Positions 1 through 9,027 of a stretch of DNA of 64,000 bases are shown here, one piece after another (the first letter of the stretch is position 1; each line of letters begins with the position of its first letter). Source of the stretch: Lachnospiraceae bacterium (lineage in GTDB: Bacteria; Bacillota; Clostridia; Lachnospirales; Lachnospiraceae); contig SVDM01000001.1 of assembly GCA_015058015.1 (NCBI GenBank), positions 62,001 to 126,000 of the forward strand, written 5' to 3'. Made by a program: the position numbers and the translations under genes. The notes below the pieces were generated by a model. The model searched no databases, was not told where the DNA came from, and was given only the letters and a program-made list of their open reading frames with translations.

Positions 1-1
1 T

Positions 2-1603
2 CAGGAAGAAGAGAAGTTCAATAAGACAATTGACCAGGGTCTCTCAATCCTTGCTCAGATGCAGGAAGAGATGGAGAAGGCCGGTACTAAGGTGCTCTCC
101 GGTGAGAATGCATTCAAACTGTATGACACCTACGGATTCCCTCTTGATTTAACTCTTGAGATCTTAGACGAGAAGGGATTCTCGGTGGATGAGAAGGCAT
201 TTGATGTCTGCATGGAAGAACAGCGTGTGAAGGCTAGAAGTGCTCGTAAGACAACTAACTACATGGGCGCAGATGCTACTATCTATGAAGAACTTGATTC
301 CGGTATAACTACGGAATTCATCGGATATGACAAGTTAGAAGCTGACCGTAAGATTACTGCTCTTGTAAAAGAGGAGGAGTCTGAAGGTGATGTATCAGGC
401 GTTATAAGCGATATCATCGCTGAGGGAGACAGAGGAAGCATCATTGTGGCTGAGACTCCCTTCTATGCCACCATGGGTGGACAGCAGGGTGATAAAGGAG
501 TAATTGAGACTGCAGACGGTAAGTTCGTGGTAGAAGATACAGTTAAGGTTGTGGGTAACAGATACGCTCACGTAGGTTACGTGGAGTCGGGAATCTTCAA
601 GGTGGGAGATGACGTTACTCTTAAGGTAGATGCTACTAACAGGGCCAAGACCTGTAGGAACCACTCAGCAACTCACCTTATGCAGAAGGCTCTTCGTGAG
701 GTCTTGGGAAGCCATGTTGAGCAGGCCGGTTCTTTCCAGGACGGAGAGAGAACACGTTTTGACTTCTCACACTTCGAGGCTATGACAGCTGAGGAACTTA
801 AAAAAGTTGAAGACATGGTAAATGCCAAGATAATGGAGGGCATCCCAGTTGAGACCGCAATTATGTCTATAGATGAGGCTAAAAAGAGCGGAGCTATGGC
901 TCTCTTCGGCGAGAAGTACGGTGATGAGGTACGTGTAGTAACCATGGGTGACTTCTCCAAGGAGCTGTGTGGCGGTACACATGTTAAGAACACTTCCGAT
1001 ATCGCAGCATTTAAGATTATCTCTGAAAGCGGTATCGCTGCGGGAGTAAGACGTATCGAAGCCCTTACAGGGGACAATGTATTCGCTTATTACGAGAATA
1101 TAGAGAAAGAATTAAACGAGGCTGCCAAGGTGGTTAAGTCCACACCGGCCAACCTTATTGACAGACTTGAGAAGCTCATGGAAGAGGTTAAGGCTCTTCA
1201 AAGCGAGAATGAATCATTAAAGAGCAAGGCTGCTAAAGATGCTCTTGGTGATGTAATGGATAAAGTTGTTGAGGTTAATGGTGTTAAGCTTCTGGCTACT
1301 TCTGTATCGGGAGTAGACATGAACGGCCTCCGAGACCTTGGAGATCAGCTTAAGACTAAGCTGGGCGAGGGTGTAGTAGTTCTTGCATCTGATATGGATG
1401 GCAAGGTTAACCTCATTGCTATGGCAACAGACGAAGCCCAGAAAAAGGGTGCTCACGCAGGCAACCTGATTAAAGCAATCGCAGCTAAGGTAGGCGGCGG
1501 TGGCGGCGGTAAGCCGGGCATGGCCCAGGCCGGAGGAAAGAATCCGGCGGGGATAGCAGAGGCATTGGAAGAAGTTAAGAGTGTGTTAGAAGGACAAGTG
1601 TAA
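2..1603 (+). CDS. alaS: Alanine--tRNA ligase, C-terminal part (5' truncated by window)
   Basis: Open from the first bases of the window, so the catalytic N-terminal domain lies upstream; about 533 of the usual ~880 residues are present. The editing-domain zinc-site motifs are visible: HSATH at nt 662-676 and CGGTHV at nt 968-985. A coiled-coil linker and a C-terminal DHHA1-like domain with a glycine run (about nt 1494-1515) follow. The enzyme charges tRNA-Ala in the cytoplasm and hydrolyses misacylated Ser/Gly-tRNA-Ala. The stop is 18 bp before a YidC-like glycan gene, an unusual neighbour for alaS. Codon use is richer in G+C than in the genes that follow. Confidence 0.97.
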   Translation, partial: QEEEKFNKTIDQGLSILAQMQEEMEKAGTKVLSGENAFKLYDTYGFPLDLTLEILDEKGFSVDEKAFDVCMEEQRVKARSARKTTNYMGADATIYEELDSGITTEFIGYDKLEADRKITALVKEEESEGDVSGVISDIIAEGDRGSIIVAETPFYATMGGQQGDKGVIETADGKFVVEDTVKVVGNRYAHVGYVESGIFKVGDDVTLKVDATNRAKTCRNHSATHLMQKALREVLGSHVEQAGSFQDGERTRFDFSHFEAMTAEELKKVEDMVNAKIMEGIPVETAIMSIDEAKKSGAMALFGEKYGDEVRVVTMGDFSKELCGGTHVKNTSDIAAFKIISESGIAAGVRRIEALTGDNVFAYYENIEKELNEAAKVVKSTPANLIDRLEKLMEEVKALQSENESLKSKAAKDALGDVMDKVVEVNGVKLLATSVSGVDMNGLRDLGDQLKTKLGEGVVVLASDMDGKVNLIAMATDEAQKKGAHAGNLIKAIAAKVGGGGGGKPGMAQAGGKNPAGIAEALEEVKSVLEGQV

Positions 1604-1621
1604 GATAGGGGAAGTATTCGA

Positions 1622-4360
1622 ATGTTAGATATTCTATACGGAATAGTAGTAAAGCCGATAGAGCTGCTCGTGGAGTTCATCTTTTCGGTTATGTATAAAG
1701 TATTTGGCAGTCCCGGAATTGCCATTATATTCGTAAGCCTTGTAGTTCAGCTTCTTGTATTACCTATGTACAAGAAGTCTGATGCTATGCAGGAACAAGA
1801 GCGTGATAAACAAAAGAAGATGGAGCATTGGGTTAAGCATATCAAGAGCACCTTTAAGGGCGATGAGAGATATATGATGCTCCAGACATACTATAGGTCT
1901 GAAAGGTACAAGCCGTGGTATGCTGTAAAGGGATCATTATCTTTGCTTTTGCAGATTCCCTTTTTTATTGCAGCCTATAATTATTTATCAAATCTAGAAG
2001 TTTTAAAAGGGGCATCCTTTAAATTCATAGCAGATTTAGGAGCACCCGATCAGATACTTGCGATAGGCGAGGTGACATTAAATCTCCTGCCTATTTTGAT
2101 GACGATATTCAACATAATATCCGGTATTATCTATACCAAAGGCTTTCCCATCAAGGACAAGATTCAGACATATGGTCTTGCCCTAATTTTTCTTGTTCTT
2201 CTATACAATAGTCCTTCCGGTCTGGTTCTATATTGGACTCTCAATAATTTGTTTTCTTTAGTTAAGAACGTATTTATGAAACTTGTAAAACATACGGATG
2301 CTGTTCTTGGACTTGTTTCAGGTGTTTTTGGGGTTGCTGTAGCAATATATTATTTTAATAAATTTGGGCTAGATAGTAATACGAAGACATTATTCATCTT
2401 CTTTATTGTTTTACTAAGCCTTTTACCTGCATGTGTTGCAATAATAAGAAAATTGAAGGCCGATAATAATCGGACGACTGATGGCTGTATTCACAGGGCA
2501 TTAGAGCAGATTGACATTAAAAACACTAAAACGATGTTTACTTTTTGCTCGATTATTTTGGCAATATTTATGGGGGCAATTATTCCGCTTTCGGTTATCG
2601 GTGCTTCACCAATAGAGTTTGTTAGTGAGCATTACGGCCCTATTGAACTTATGCTTAACACATTAGCGGTCTATGTTGGTGTGTTTGTTTTATGGATGAG
2701 AATTTTCTATGCCTTGGCTTCCGAAAAGGGCAAGAAGATTTTTGCTATCATACTAGCCATAATAACGGTGAATTCGGTTGCTGATTTTTACCTTTACGGA
2801 AGAAATCTTGGAAAACTATCTACATATTTGGTATTTGATGATTATCCGGTCTTTTCCACAAAATTGAAGATTATTGGTATTGGGGTATTATTAGTACTTT
2901 CGGCTTTTATTGTTGTAATGGTATTAAAATGGGGCAAAGCGTTAAAGCAGCTATTTCAGGTGGCTACATTTGCCGTCGCTATTTTGGCCGTTGTTAGCAC
3001 AGTTACAACTTATAATACATACAATGCAAGCAATAAAAGAGAATACTCAGAAGCTTCTGACGAAAAAATATTACCACTTAGCAAAAATGGAAAGAATGTA
3101 ATAGTTTTTATGGTGGATAGAGCTATTAGTGGTTTTATACCTTTCCATATGGAGGAGAAACCAGAACTAAAAGAAATGTATGATGGTTTCACATTTTATC
3201 CAAATACGTTATCTTACGGAATAGCTACGAATTATTCAACGCCATCTCTATTTGGTGGATATGAGTATACCCCGGAAAAGATTAATGAAAGAAAAAATGA
3301 GACTTTATTAAGTAAGCACAACGAAGCGCTAACCGTTATGCCCAAAATGTTTTCTGATAATAATTATACTGTTACTGTGACTGATCCACCCTGGGCGGGA
3401 CTGCAATGGGTTCCGGATATATCAATTTATGATGAGTATCCGGGCATAAAGGCATACAATACAGAGGGATTGTATGCAGGTGAGCTTACAAAGTTGTATA
3501 GCCACTATTATGAGGGTATTCAAAAACATAATTTTGTATACTACAGTATGATGAAAGTATGTCCTGTATTTATCCAAGAGAGAATATATAATAATGGGGA
3601 GTATCTTGCGACTCCCAAGAGTATATCCGTAGATCAGGGATTTTTAAACGTATACTCTGTATTGGCTAACCTTAAGAATATGACACAGATAAAAGATGAT
3701 GATTCCAATAATTTTCTTATGATGCAGAATCAGACACCTCATAATTCTGTAGAACTTCAGAAGCCTGAATATATTCCCGGTAATCCCAATATTGGTGAAG
3801 AAGGAATTAAATCCGGAACGACAATTAATGGAATTACAATACGTATAGACACAAAAGAGCAGGTTGCACTATATGATACAAATATGGCAGCTATGCTTAG
3901 AATTGGTGAATGGCTTAATTATTTAAAAGAGCAGGGAGTATATGACAATACAAGAATAATTATTTGTTCTGATCATGGCTGGGGTATCCGTCAGTTTGAT
4001 GGGATGGTTATTGATGAGAATCCAGAGAGAGAATCTCAGAGCTTCAATCCTTTACTTTTAGTAAAAGATTTTAATGCAAAGGGATTTAACACCAGTAATG
4101 AGTTTATGACTTTGGCCGATATTCCCACACTGGCTACAGAAGGTGTAATTAGCAATCCTACCAATCCTTTTACAGGAAATGCAATAAACAGTAGTGAAAA
4201 GAATAACCCACAACATGTTACAGGTGGAATTCATTGGATGCCGGACGAAAGTAACGGATATACTTTCAATTGCGAAGGCGGAGCTTGGTGGGAAGTTAAA
4301 GATAACATCTTTGATAAGAATAATTGGAAGAAATTACGGGAGGGTAAAGTAAATGAATAA
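1622..4360 (+). CDS. YidC/Oxa1-like membrane domain fused to a sulfatase/phosphotransferase domain
   Basis: A 912-residue protein with two recognisable parts. Residues 1 to about 220 align with the YidC/SpoIIIJ insertase core, including the helix 1 region, the amphipathic cytoplasmic loop and the LLLQIPFFIA segment. More hydrophobic helices follow to about residue 470. The C-terminal part resembles the alkaline phosphatase/sulfatase superfamily (LtaS-like): a metal-ligand strand NVIVFMVDRA (~492-501), a Ser/Thr nucleophile-like motif NYSTPSLFGG (~537-546) and SDHGWG (783-788). The arginine that YidC proteins keep in TM1 is Gln43 here, so insertase activity is doubtful. The start has an AGGGGAAG site. 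The gene overlaps the next by 8 bp, which suggests a joint role in attaching glycerol-phosphate-like groups to a surface polymer (inference). Confidence 0.85.
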   Translation: MLDILYGIVVKPIELLVEFIFSVMYKVFGSPGIAIIFVSLVVQLLVLPMYKKSDAMQEQERDKQKKMEHWVKHIKSTFKGDERYMMLQTYYRSERYKPWYAVKGSLSLLLQIPFFIAAYNYLSNLEVLKGASFKFIADLGAPDQILAIGEVTLNLLPILMTIFNIISGIIYTKGFPIKDKIQTYGLALIFLVLLYNSPSGLVLYWTLNNLFSLVKNVFMKLVKHTDAVLGLVSGVFGVAVAIYYFNKFGLDSNTKTLFIFFIVLLSLLPACVAIIRKLKADNNRTTDGCIHRALEQIDIKNTKTMFTFCSIILAIFMGAIIPLSVIGASPIEFVSEHYGPIELMLNTLAVYVGVFVLWMRIFYALASEKGKKIFAIILAIITVNSVADFYLYGRNLGKLSTYLVFDDYPVFSTKLKIIGIGVLLVLSAFIVVMVLKWGKALKQLFQVATFAVAILAVVSTVTTYNTYNASNKREYSEASDEKILPLSKNGKNVIVFMVDRAISGFIPFHMEEKPELKEMYDGFTFYPNTLSYGIATNYSTPSLFGGYEYTPEKINERKNETLLSKHNEALTVMPKMFSDNNYTVTVTDPPWAGLQWVPDISIYDEYPGIKAYNTEGLYAGELTKLYSHYYEGIQKHNFVYYSMMKVCPVFIQERIYNNGEYLATPKSISVDQGFLNVYSVLANLKNMTQIKDDDSNNFLMMQNQTPHNSVELQKPEYIPGNPNIGEEGIKSGTTINGITIRIDTKEQVALYDTNMAAMLRIGEWLNYLKEQGVYDNTRIIICSDHGWGIRQFDGMVIDENPERESQSFNPLLLVKDFNAKGFNTSNEFMTLADIPTLATEGVISNPTNPFTGNAINSSEKNNPQHVTGGIHWMPDESNGYTFNCEGGAWWEVKDNIFDKNNWKKLREGKVNE

Positions 4361-5645
4361 TGTTTGGGCCCTTTTGTATATTGACCCGGGAACGGGTAGT
4401 ATGCTCTTTACAATTATTGTAGGTCTTGTTTCGACGCTTGTTTTTGCATTCAGAGGGCAGCTATTAAAACTTAAGTTTTTGTTTACCGGAGGAAAAGGTG
4501 ATAAGGCCGACAAGAATAAGTTGCCATACGTAATATTCACAGATAGCAAGAGATATTGGAATGTGTTTAAACCTATTTGTGATGAGTTTGAGCGCAGGGA
4601 GATTGAAGTGAATTATTACACGGCATCTCCGGATGATCCTGCTCTTTCTGAGGATTATGAGTTTGTCAAAGCAAAATTTATCGGAGAGGGAAATAAGGCT
4701 TATGCAAAGATGAATATGCTTAATTCGACTATTTGTCTTTCTACAACTCCAGGGCTTGATGTTCTCCAATGGAAACGCTCCAAGGATACAGACTTTTATG
4801 TACATACTTATCATGACGTTACAGAAGGTCTTGGATATAGAATGTTTGGGGTTGATTTTTATGACGCTGTTTTACTTACGGGAGAGTTCCAAGAAGAATA
4901 CATTCGTATTCTTGAGGAAAAAAGAGATTTCCCTGTAAAAGAATTGTTTGTAACCGGAAGCACATACATGGATGGCTTGCTTAAACAATATGAAGCCATC
5001 AAAGATAATAATGATATCAACCAGGATAGACCTTTTACGGTTCTTCTTGCGCCCTCATGGGGTACGGATAGTATTTTAAATAAATATGGAGAACGAATTC
5101 TGAAGGCCCTTGTTGACACAGGATACAAGATTGTAGTTAGACCACATCCGCAGTCATTTATTTCAGATGCTGATTTGATGAAGTCGTTACAAGAAAAGTT
5201 CCCGGATAATGATATGTTTTCATGGAACAGCGATAATGATAATTTCAAAGTAATGTATGAGTCAGATATAATGATAACGGATTTTTCCGGCATTATATTT
5301 GATTATACTTTTATCTTTGATCGCCCTCTGATTTATGCTGACACCCATATGGATAAGGCTCCTTATGATGCATCATGGGTAGAGGGTGAAGTGTGGAAGC
5401 TTCGAATACTTCCTGAACTTGGTCAGAAACTTGAAGAGAGTGATTTCTCGAGGATGAAAGAAATAATAGATGGAGTTTCTGACAATGAGATATTTAAGCA
5501 AGGTCGCGAAAAGTACAGAAATATTGCATGGCAGTGTAAGGGTAATTCTGCAAAACTAACAGTAGATTATCTTGAGAACAAATACAAAGAATTAACAGAC
5601 AAAGAAAGAGATGTTGAGTATGAGCCTGACCAGGCAACAGTTTAG
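4353..5645 (+). CDS. CDP-glycerol glycerophosphotransferase-like protein (TagB/TagF family)
   Basis: 430 residues. A short N-terminal hydrophobic segment (about residues 9-30) anchors a cytosolic Glyphos_transf-like domain. Family hallmarks include VVRPHPQ in the middle and DIMITDFSGIIFDY near residues 305-320, where the active-site and CDP-glycerol-binding residues of TagF lie. Members transfer glycerol- or ribitol-phosphate from a CDP-activated donor onto wall teichoic acid or other glycans. The ATG lies inside the preceding gene (8 bp overlap), so the two are probably translationally coupled. The exact donor and acceptor cannot be read from sequence; with the AEP genes next door, transfer of another CDP/CMP-activated headgroup is also possible. 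Confidence 0.85.
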   Translation: MNNVWALLYIDPGTGSMLFTIIVGLVSTLVFAFRGQLLKLKFLFTGGKGDKADKNKLPYVIFTDSKRYWNVFKPICDEFERREIEVNYYTASPDDPALSEDYEFVKAKFIGEGNKAYAKMNMLNSTICLSTTPGLDVLQWKRSKDTDFYVHTYHDVTEGLGYRMFGVDFYDAVLLTGEFQEEYIRILEEKRDFPVKELFVTGSTYMDGLLKQYEAIKDNNDINQDRPFTVLLAPSWGTDSILNKYGERILKALVDTGYKIVVRPHPQSFISDADLMKSLQEKFPDNDMFSWNSDNDNFKVMYESDIMITDFSGIIFDYTFIFDRPLIYADTHMDKAPYDASWVEGEVWKLRILPELGQKLEESDFSRMKEIIDGVSDNEIFKQGREKYRNIAWQCKGNSAKLTVDYLENKYKELTDKERDVEYEPDQATV

Positions 5646-6483
5646 TGTATTATCAGGATTTGAAGAATATGATGATACTTGTATTGAAGATTTTGACAAA
5701 ACAATAATAAATGAACTTGAGTCGAAAGGCCTCCTAATGGATGGCAAAGTAACTGAATCCGGAATTAAAGCTTTGGAACCCTACAGGGTGAAGCGAGCAG
5801 TGTTTATTGCAGCCGGATTAGGGAAGAGACTGGCACCTGTTACCATTAATACGCCCAAACCTTTGGTAAGGGTTCATGGAGTCAGGATTATTGACAGATT
5901 GATTGATGCATGCTTGCAAGCAGGAATTGTAGAAATCTATATAGTAAGAGGTTATCTTTCAGAGCAGTTTGATCAACTTCTAATAAAGTATCCTATGATA
6001 AAGTTTATAGAGAATACTGTATATACCGAAGCGAATAATATCAGTTCGGCGTTTATTGCAAAAGAATTGTTATCGAACGCTTATGTTTTTGAAGCAGATT
6101 TATTAATCTCTAATCCTACAATTATTACCAAGTATCATTATAGTTCAGATTATCTTGCTATAAAGAAAGATTCAACTGATGATTGGTGCTTCAGGGTTAA
6201 GGATGGAATTATAATGGAGGAGATGACCAAAGGGGCCGGACAAGATATATGGCAGATGGTCGGAATATCTTATTGGGATAAATCTGACGGGGAAAAACTC
6301 TCAAAGGATATTGAGAAAGTATACCATTCTGAAGGCGGCAAAGATCTATATTGGGAACAGGTTCCCTTATGTTATAGGAAAGAGAACTACAAGGTTGCCA
6401 TAAGAGAATGCTTACAAGAAGATATAGTGGAAATAGATACTTTTGAAGAACTGAAGGCTATAGACAAGGCTTATGCCGTATAG
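5611..6483 (+). CDS. LicC/PntC-like nucleotidyltransferase with N-terminal winged-helix-like segment
   Basis: 290 residues; an in-frame ATG at 5620 is an equally plausible start. Residues ~1-58 look like a small helical/winged-helix domain. Residues ~59-285 are a nucleotidyltransferase fold with the signature AAGLGKRLAPVT, followed by TPKPLVRV (sugar/headgroup-NTP pyrophosphorylase loop) and a metal-binding EADLLI segment. LicC makes CDP-choline; PntC makes CMP-AEP. Because the next three genes form AEP, the likely reaction is CTP + AEP to CMP-AEP (inference from context). It overlaps the 3' end of the glycerophosphotransferase gene by 35 bp and lies 30 bp before the transaminase start, so it is part of one operon. 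Confidence 0.82.
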   Translation: MLSMSLTRQQFSVLSGFEEYDDTCIEDFDKTIINELESKGLLMDGKVTESGIKALEPYRVKRAVFIAAGLGKRLAPVTINTPKPLVRVHGVRIIDRLIDACLQAGIVEIYIVRGYLSEQFDQLLIKYPMIKFIENTVYTEANNISSAFIAKELLSNAYVFEADLLISNPTIITKYHYSSDYLAIKKDSTDDWCFRVKDGIIMEEMTKGAGQDIWQMVGISYWDKSDGEKLSKDIEKVYHSEGGKDLYWEQVPLCYRKENYKVAIRECLQEDIVEIDTFEELKAIDKAYAV

Positions 6484-6513
6484 AAATTCGAAATGAAGAA
6501 AGAGGATGAAAGA

Positions 6514-7644
6514 ATGACACCTGTAAAACGTAATGTATTATTAAATCCGGGTCCTTCAACAACAACCGATACTGTAAAGTATGCTCAGGTTGTGCCGGAT
6601 ATTTGTCCCAGAGAAAAAGAGTTTGGAAGCCTGATGAAAGGTCTTCGAGAAGATCTGGTAAAGATTGTTCATGGAGATCTTAACAAATATACTTCTGTTT
6701 TGTTCTGTGGATCCGGAACAATTAATATTGATGTATGTATGAATTCACTTCTTCCTGAAGGAAAGAAGATTCTTGTTGTTAACAATGGGGCATATTCATC
6801 AAGGGCTGTTGAAATATGTCAGTATTATGGACTGCCGTATATTGATTTAAAATTTCCAGTAGATGAAAGACCAAATCTGGAGATTGTTGAAGAGACTCTT
6901 AAAGCCAATCCGGATATTGCCCTTGTTCATACGACACATAATGAAACAGGAACAGGCATCTTGAATCCTATAAAAGAAATTGGAGAACTAGCACATAAGT
7001 ATAATGCTATTTTCACGGTTGATACTACATCAACATATGCCATGAGACCAATCGATGTTGAAAGAGATAATATTGATTTTTGTATGGCATCAGCACAAAA
7101 AGGATTAATGGCTTTTACCGGATTAAGCTTTGTTGTAGGAAACAGAGCGATAATTGAACAGTCGGCTAATTATCCAAAGAGATCATATTATTGTAATCTA
7201 TTTCTCCAGTATGACTATTTTGAGAGGACAGGGGAGATGCACTTTACTCCACCGGTCCAGACAATATACGCTACTCTTCAGGCATTGAAAGAATACTGGG
7301 AAGAAGGAGAAGAAGCCAAGTGGGCGAGACATACCAGAGTCTTTAATGCAATTAACGCAGGATTAGATGAGCTCGGATTCAAACAGGTGATTAAGCCGGA
7401 GTGGAGAACTGGTCTTGTTTCTTCTGCAATATATCCGGATGATCCTAATTGGAGCTTTGAGAAAGTGCATGATTATTGCTATGAACGGGGCTTCACTATT
7501 TATCCGGGAAAGATTTCGACCACCAATACTTTTAGGCTTTGCGCCCTTGGTGCCATTGATGAAGATGATATTAAGGATTTCTTTATTGTATTTAAAGAAG
7601 CTTTGGAGTATTATGGGGTGGCTACACCTGTTAAGTACAATTAA
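6514..7644 (+). CDS. aepZ: 2-aminoethylphosphonate--pyruvate transaminase family
   Basis: Fold-type I PLP enzyme of 376 residues. The start at 6514 is chosen over an ATG at 6493 because AGAGG sits 7-8 bp before it and the family motif LLNPGPST follows at once. The PLP lysine is in SAQKGL (about K196). An aspartate-bearing segment (FTVDTTSTYA) precedes it, and an HTTHNETGTG stretch matches the AEP transaminase (PhnW/AepZ) family. In a biosynthetic setting it aminates phosphonoacetaldehyde to AEP. The gene is followed 11 bp later by PEP mutase and 1.4 kb later by phosphonopyruvate decarboxylase, which fits biosynthesis rather than degradation. Confidence 0.9.
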   Translation: MTPVKRNVLLNPGPSTTTDTVKYAQVVPDICPREKEFGSLMKGLREDLVKIVHGDLNKYTSVLFCGSGTINIDVCMNSLLPEGKKILVVNNGAYSSRAVEICQYYGLPYIDLKFPVDERPNLEIVEETLKANPDIALVHTTHNETGTGILNPIKEIGELAHKYNAIFTVDTTSTYAMRPIDVERDNIDFCMASAQKGLMAFTGLSFVVGNRAIIEQSANYPKRSYYCNLFLQYDYFERTGEMHFTPPVQTIYATLQALKEYWEEGEEAKWARHTRVFNAINAGLDELGFKQVIKPEWRTGLVSSAIYPDDPNWSFEKVHDYCYERGFTIYPGKISTTNTFRLCALGAIDEDDIKDFFIVFKEALEYYGVATPVKYN

Positions 7645-7655
7645 GGAGGAATTAC

Positions 7656-8951
7656 ATGAAGACGGTTTATACGTGTTTTTGCACAGATGTTATACACGAG
7701 GGTCACTTGAATATCATTGAAGAAGCTCACAAACATGGAAGAGTTATCATTGGATGCTTGTCTGATGAAGCCATGATTCGTTATAATAAATTTCCTACAT
7801 TAAGCCAGGCTGAAAGGATTGAGTTATACAAGAGCATCGACGGAGTGGAAGAGGTTGTTGTTCAGAAGGATATGATGTATAACGACGTTATTCCTAATAT
7901 TAAACCGGACTATGTTATTCACGGAGATAACTGGAAGGAAGGCCCGGAAAGCGCCATTAGAAATCATGTTGTAGAACTCCTTAAGGAATATGGCGGAGAA
8001 TTAATAGATATACCTTATACTTATAATGAAAAAGTCAGGAAGATTGATTTGCAGCTTAGAGAAAAGCTTGCTATGCCGGAGTATAGGCGTAAGCGTCTTC
8101 GCCAGCTTATTAATATGACGCCGATTGTTAAAACAATGGAGGCTCATAGTGGTCTTACAGGCCTTATTGTTGAGAAAACTGTTGTTGAACATGATGGCAA
8201 GTTGGATCAGTTTGATGCTATGTGGATTTCTTCTTTGTGTGATTCAACAGCAAAGGGTAAACCGGATATTGAATTGGTTGATATGACATCACGTTTTAGA
8301 ACTATCGTTGATATTACGGAGGTTACAACAAAGCCAATCATTTTCGATGGTGATACAGGTGGAATGACGGAACATTTTGTTTATACCGTTAGAAGTCTGG
8401 AACGAATGGGTGTTTCTGCAATTATCATTGAGGATAAGACCGGATTAAAGAAGAACAGTTTGTTTGGAACAGAAGTTGAGCAGACACAGGCTTCTATTGA
8501 AGAGTTCAGTGCAAAGATTGCAGCGGGAAAGAATGCTCAGCTTACAGATGACTTCATGATTATTGCCAGAATAGAGAGTCTTATCCTTGAAAGAGGAATG
8601 GAAGATGCACTTGAAAGAGCAAGGGCCTTCGTTAAAGCCGGTGCTGATGGAATTATGATTCACAGCCGTAAGAAGGATCCGGCAGAGATTCTTGAATTCT
8701 GTGATAAGTTTAGAGCAGAAGATAAAGAAACACCTATTGTTGTGGTTCCAAGTTCATTTAATGTCATTACAGAAGAAGAACTTGTGGAACATGGCGTAAA
8801 TATTGTAATATATGCTAATCAGTTGACCAGAAGTGCTTTTCCTGCTATGCAACAGACGGCAGAAGATATTCTTAGATATCATAGAGCAAAGGAAGTTGAT
8901 GAGAGACTGATGCCTATTAAACAGATTATTACATTGATAGATGAATTATAG
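7656..8951 (+). CDS. aepX: Phosphoenolpyruvate mutase with N-terminal cytidylyltransferase-like domain
   Basis: 431 residues with a strong AAGGAGG site. Residues ~1-130 are a cytidylyltransferase-like Rossmann domain carrying HEGH (14-17). Residues ~145-431 are PEP mutase (isocitrate lyase superfamily) with the diagnostic EDKTGLKKNS at 259-268, matching the EDK-x5-NS signature that separates true mutases from other family members, and a metal-binding DGDTGG motif. The enzyme converts PEP to phosphonopyruvate, the committed C-P bond-forming step. The N-terminal domain is common in PEP mutases of surface-phosphonate clusters and could activate AEP or a related compound with CTP. Confidence 0.95.
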   Translation: MKTVYTCFCTDVIHEGHLNIIEEAHKHGRVIIGCLSDEAMIRYNKFPTLSQAERIELYKSIDGVEEVVVQKDMMYNDVIPNIKPDYVIHGDNWKEGPESAIRNHVVELLKEYGGELIDIPYTYNEKVRKIDLQLREKLAMPEYRRKRLRQLINMTPIVKTMEAHSGLTGLIVEKTVVEHDGKLDQFDAMWISSLCDSTAKGKPDIELVDMTSRFRTIVDITEVTTKPIIFDGDTGGMTEHFVYTVRSLERMGVSAIIIEDKTGLKKNSLFGTEVEQTQASIEEFSAKIAAGKNAQLTDDFMIIARIESLILERGMEDALERARAFVKAGADGIMIHSRKKDPAEILEFCDKFRAEDKETPIVVVPSSFNVITEEELVEHGVNIVIYANQLTRSAFPAMQQTAEDILRYHRAKEVDERLMPIKQIITLIDEL

Positions 8952-8968
8952 TTAGCTTGTTAATGGAA

Positions 8969-8998
8969 CAACCGGATTGTGAATGGATAATCCGGTTG
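8969..8998 (+). other. Perfect 10-bp inverted repeat between aepX and aepY
   Basis: Arms CAACCGGATT (8969-8978) and AATCCGGTTG (8989-8998) are exactly complementary around a 10-nt loop. No T-run follows, so it is not a standard terminator. It covers an upstream in-frame ATG (8983) and leaves the AGGAG-like site before 9028 free. It could stabilise or process the mRNA between the two cistrons. Confidence 0.6.
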
Positions 8999-9027
8999 AT
9001 GCCTTATTTAGATATGGAGATAAAAAA

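Noticed and set aside
6493..6513. Earlier ATG (6493) as start of the AEP transaminase
   Set aside because: No ribosome site before it, while AGAGG is well placed before ATG 6514, which gives the family N terminus.
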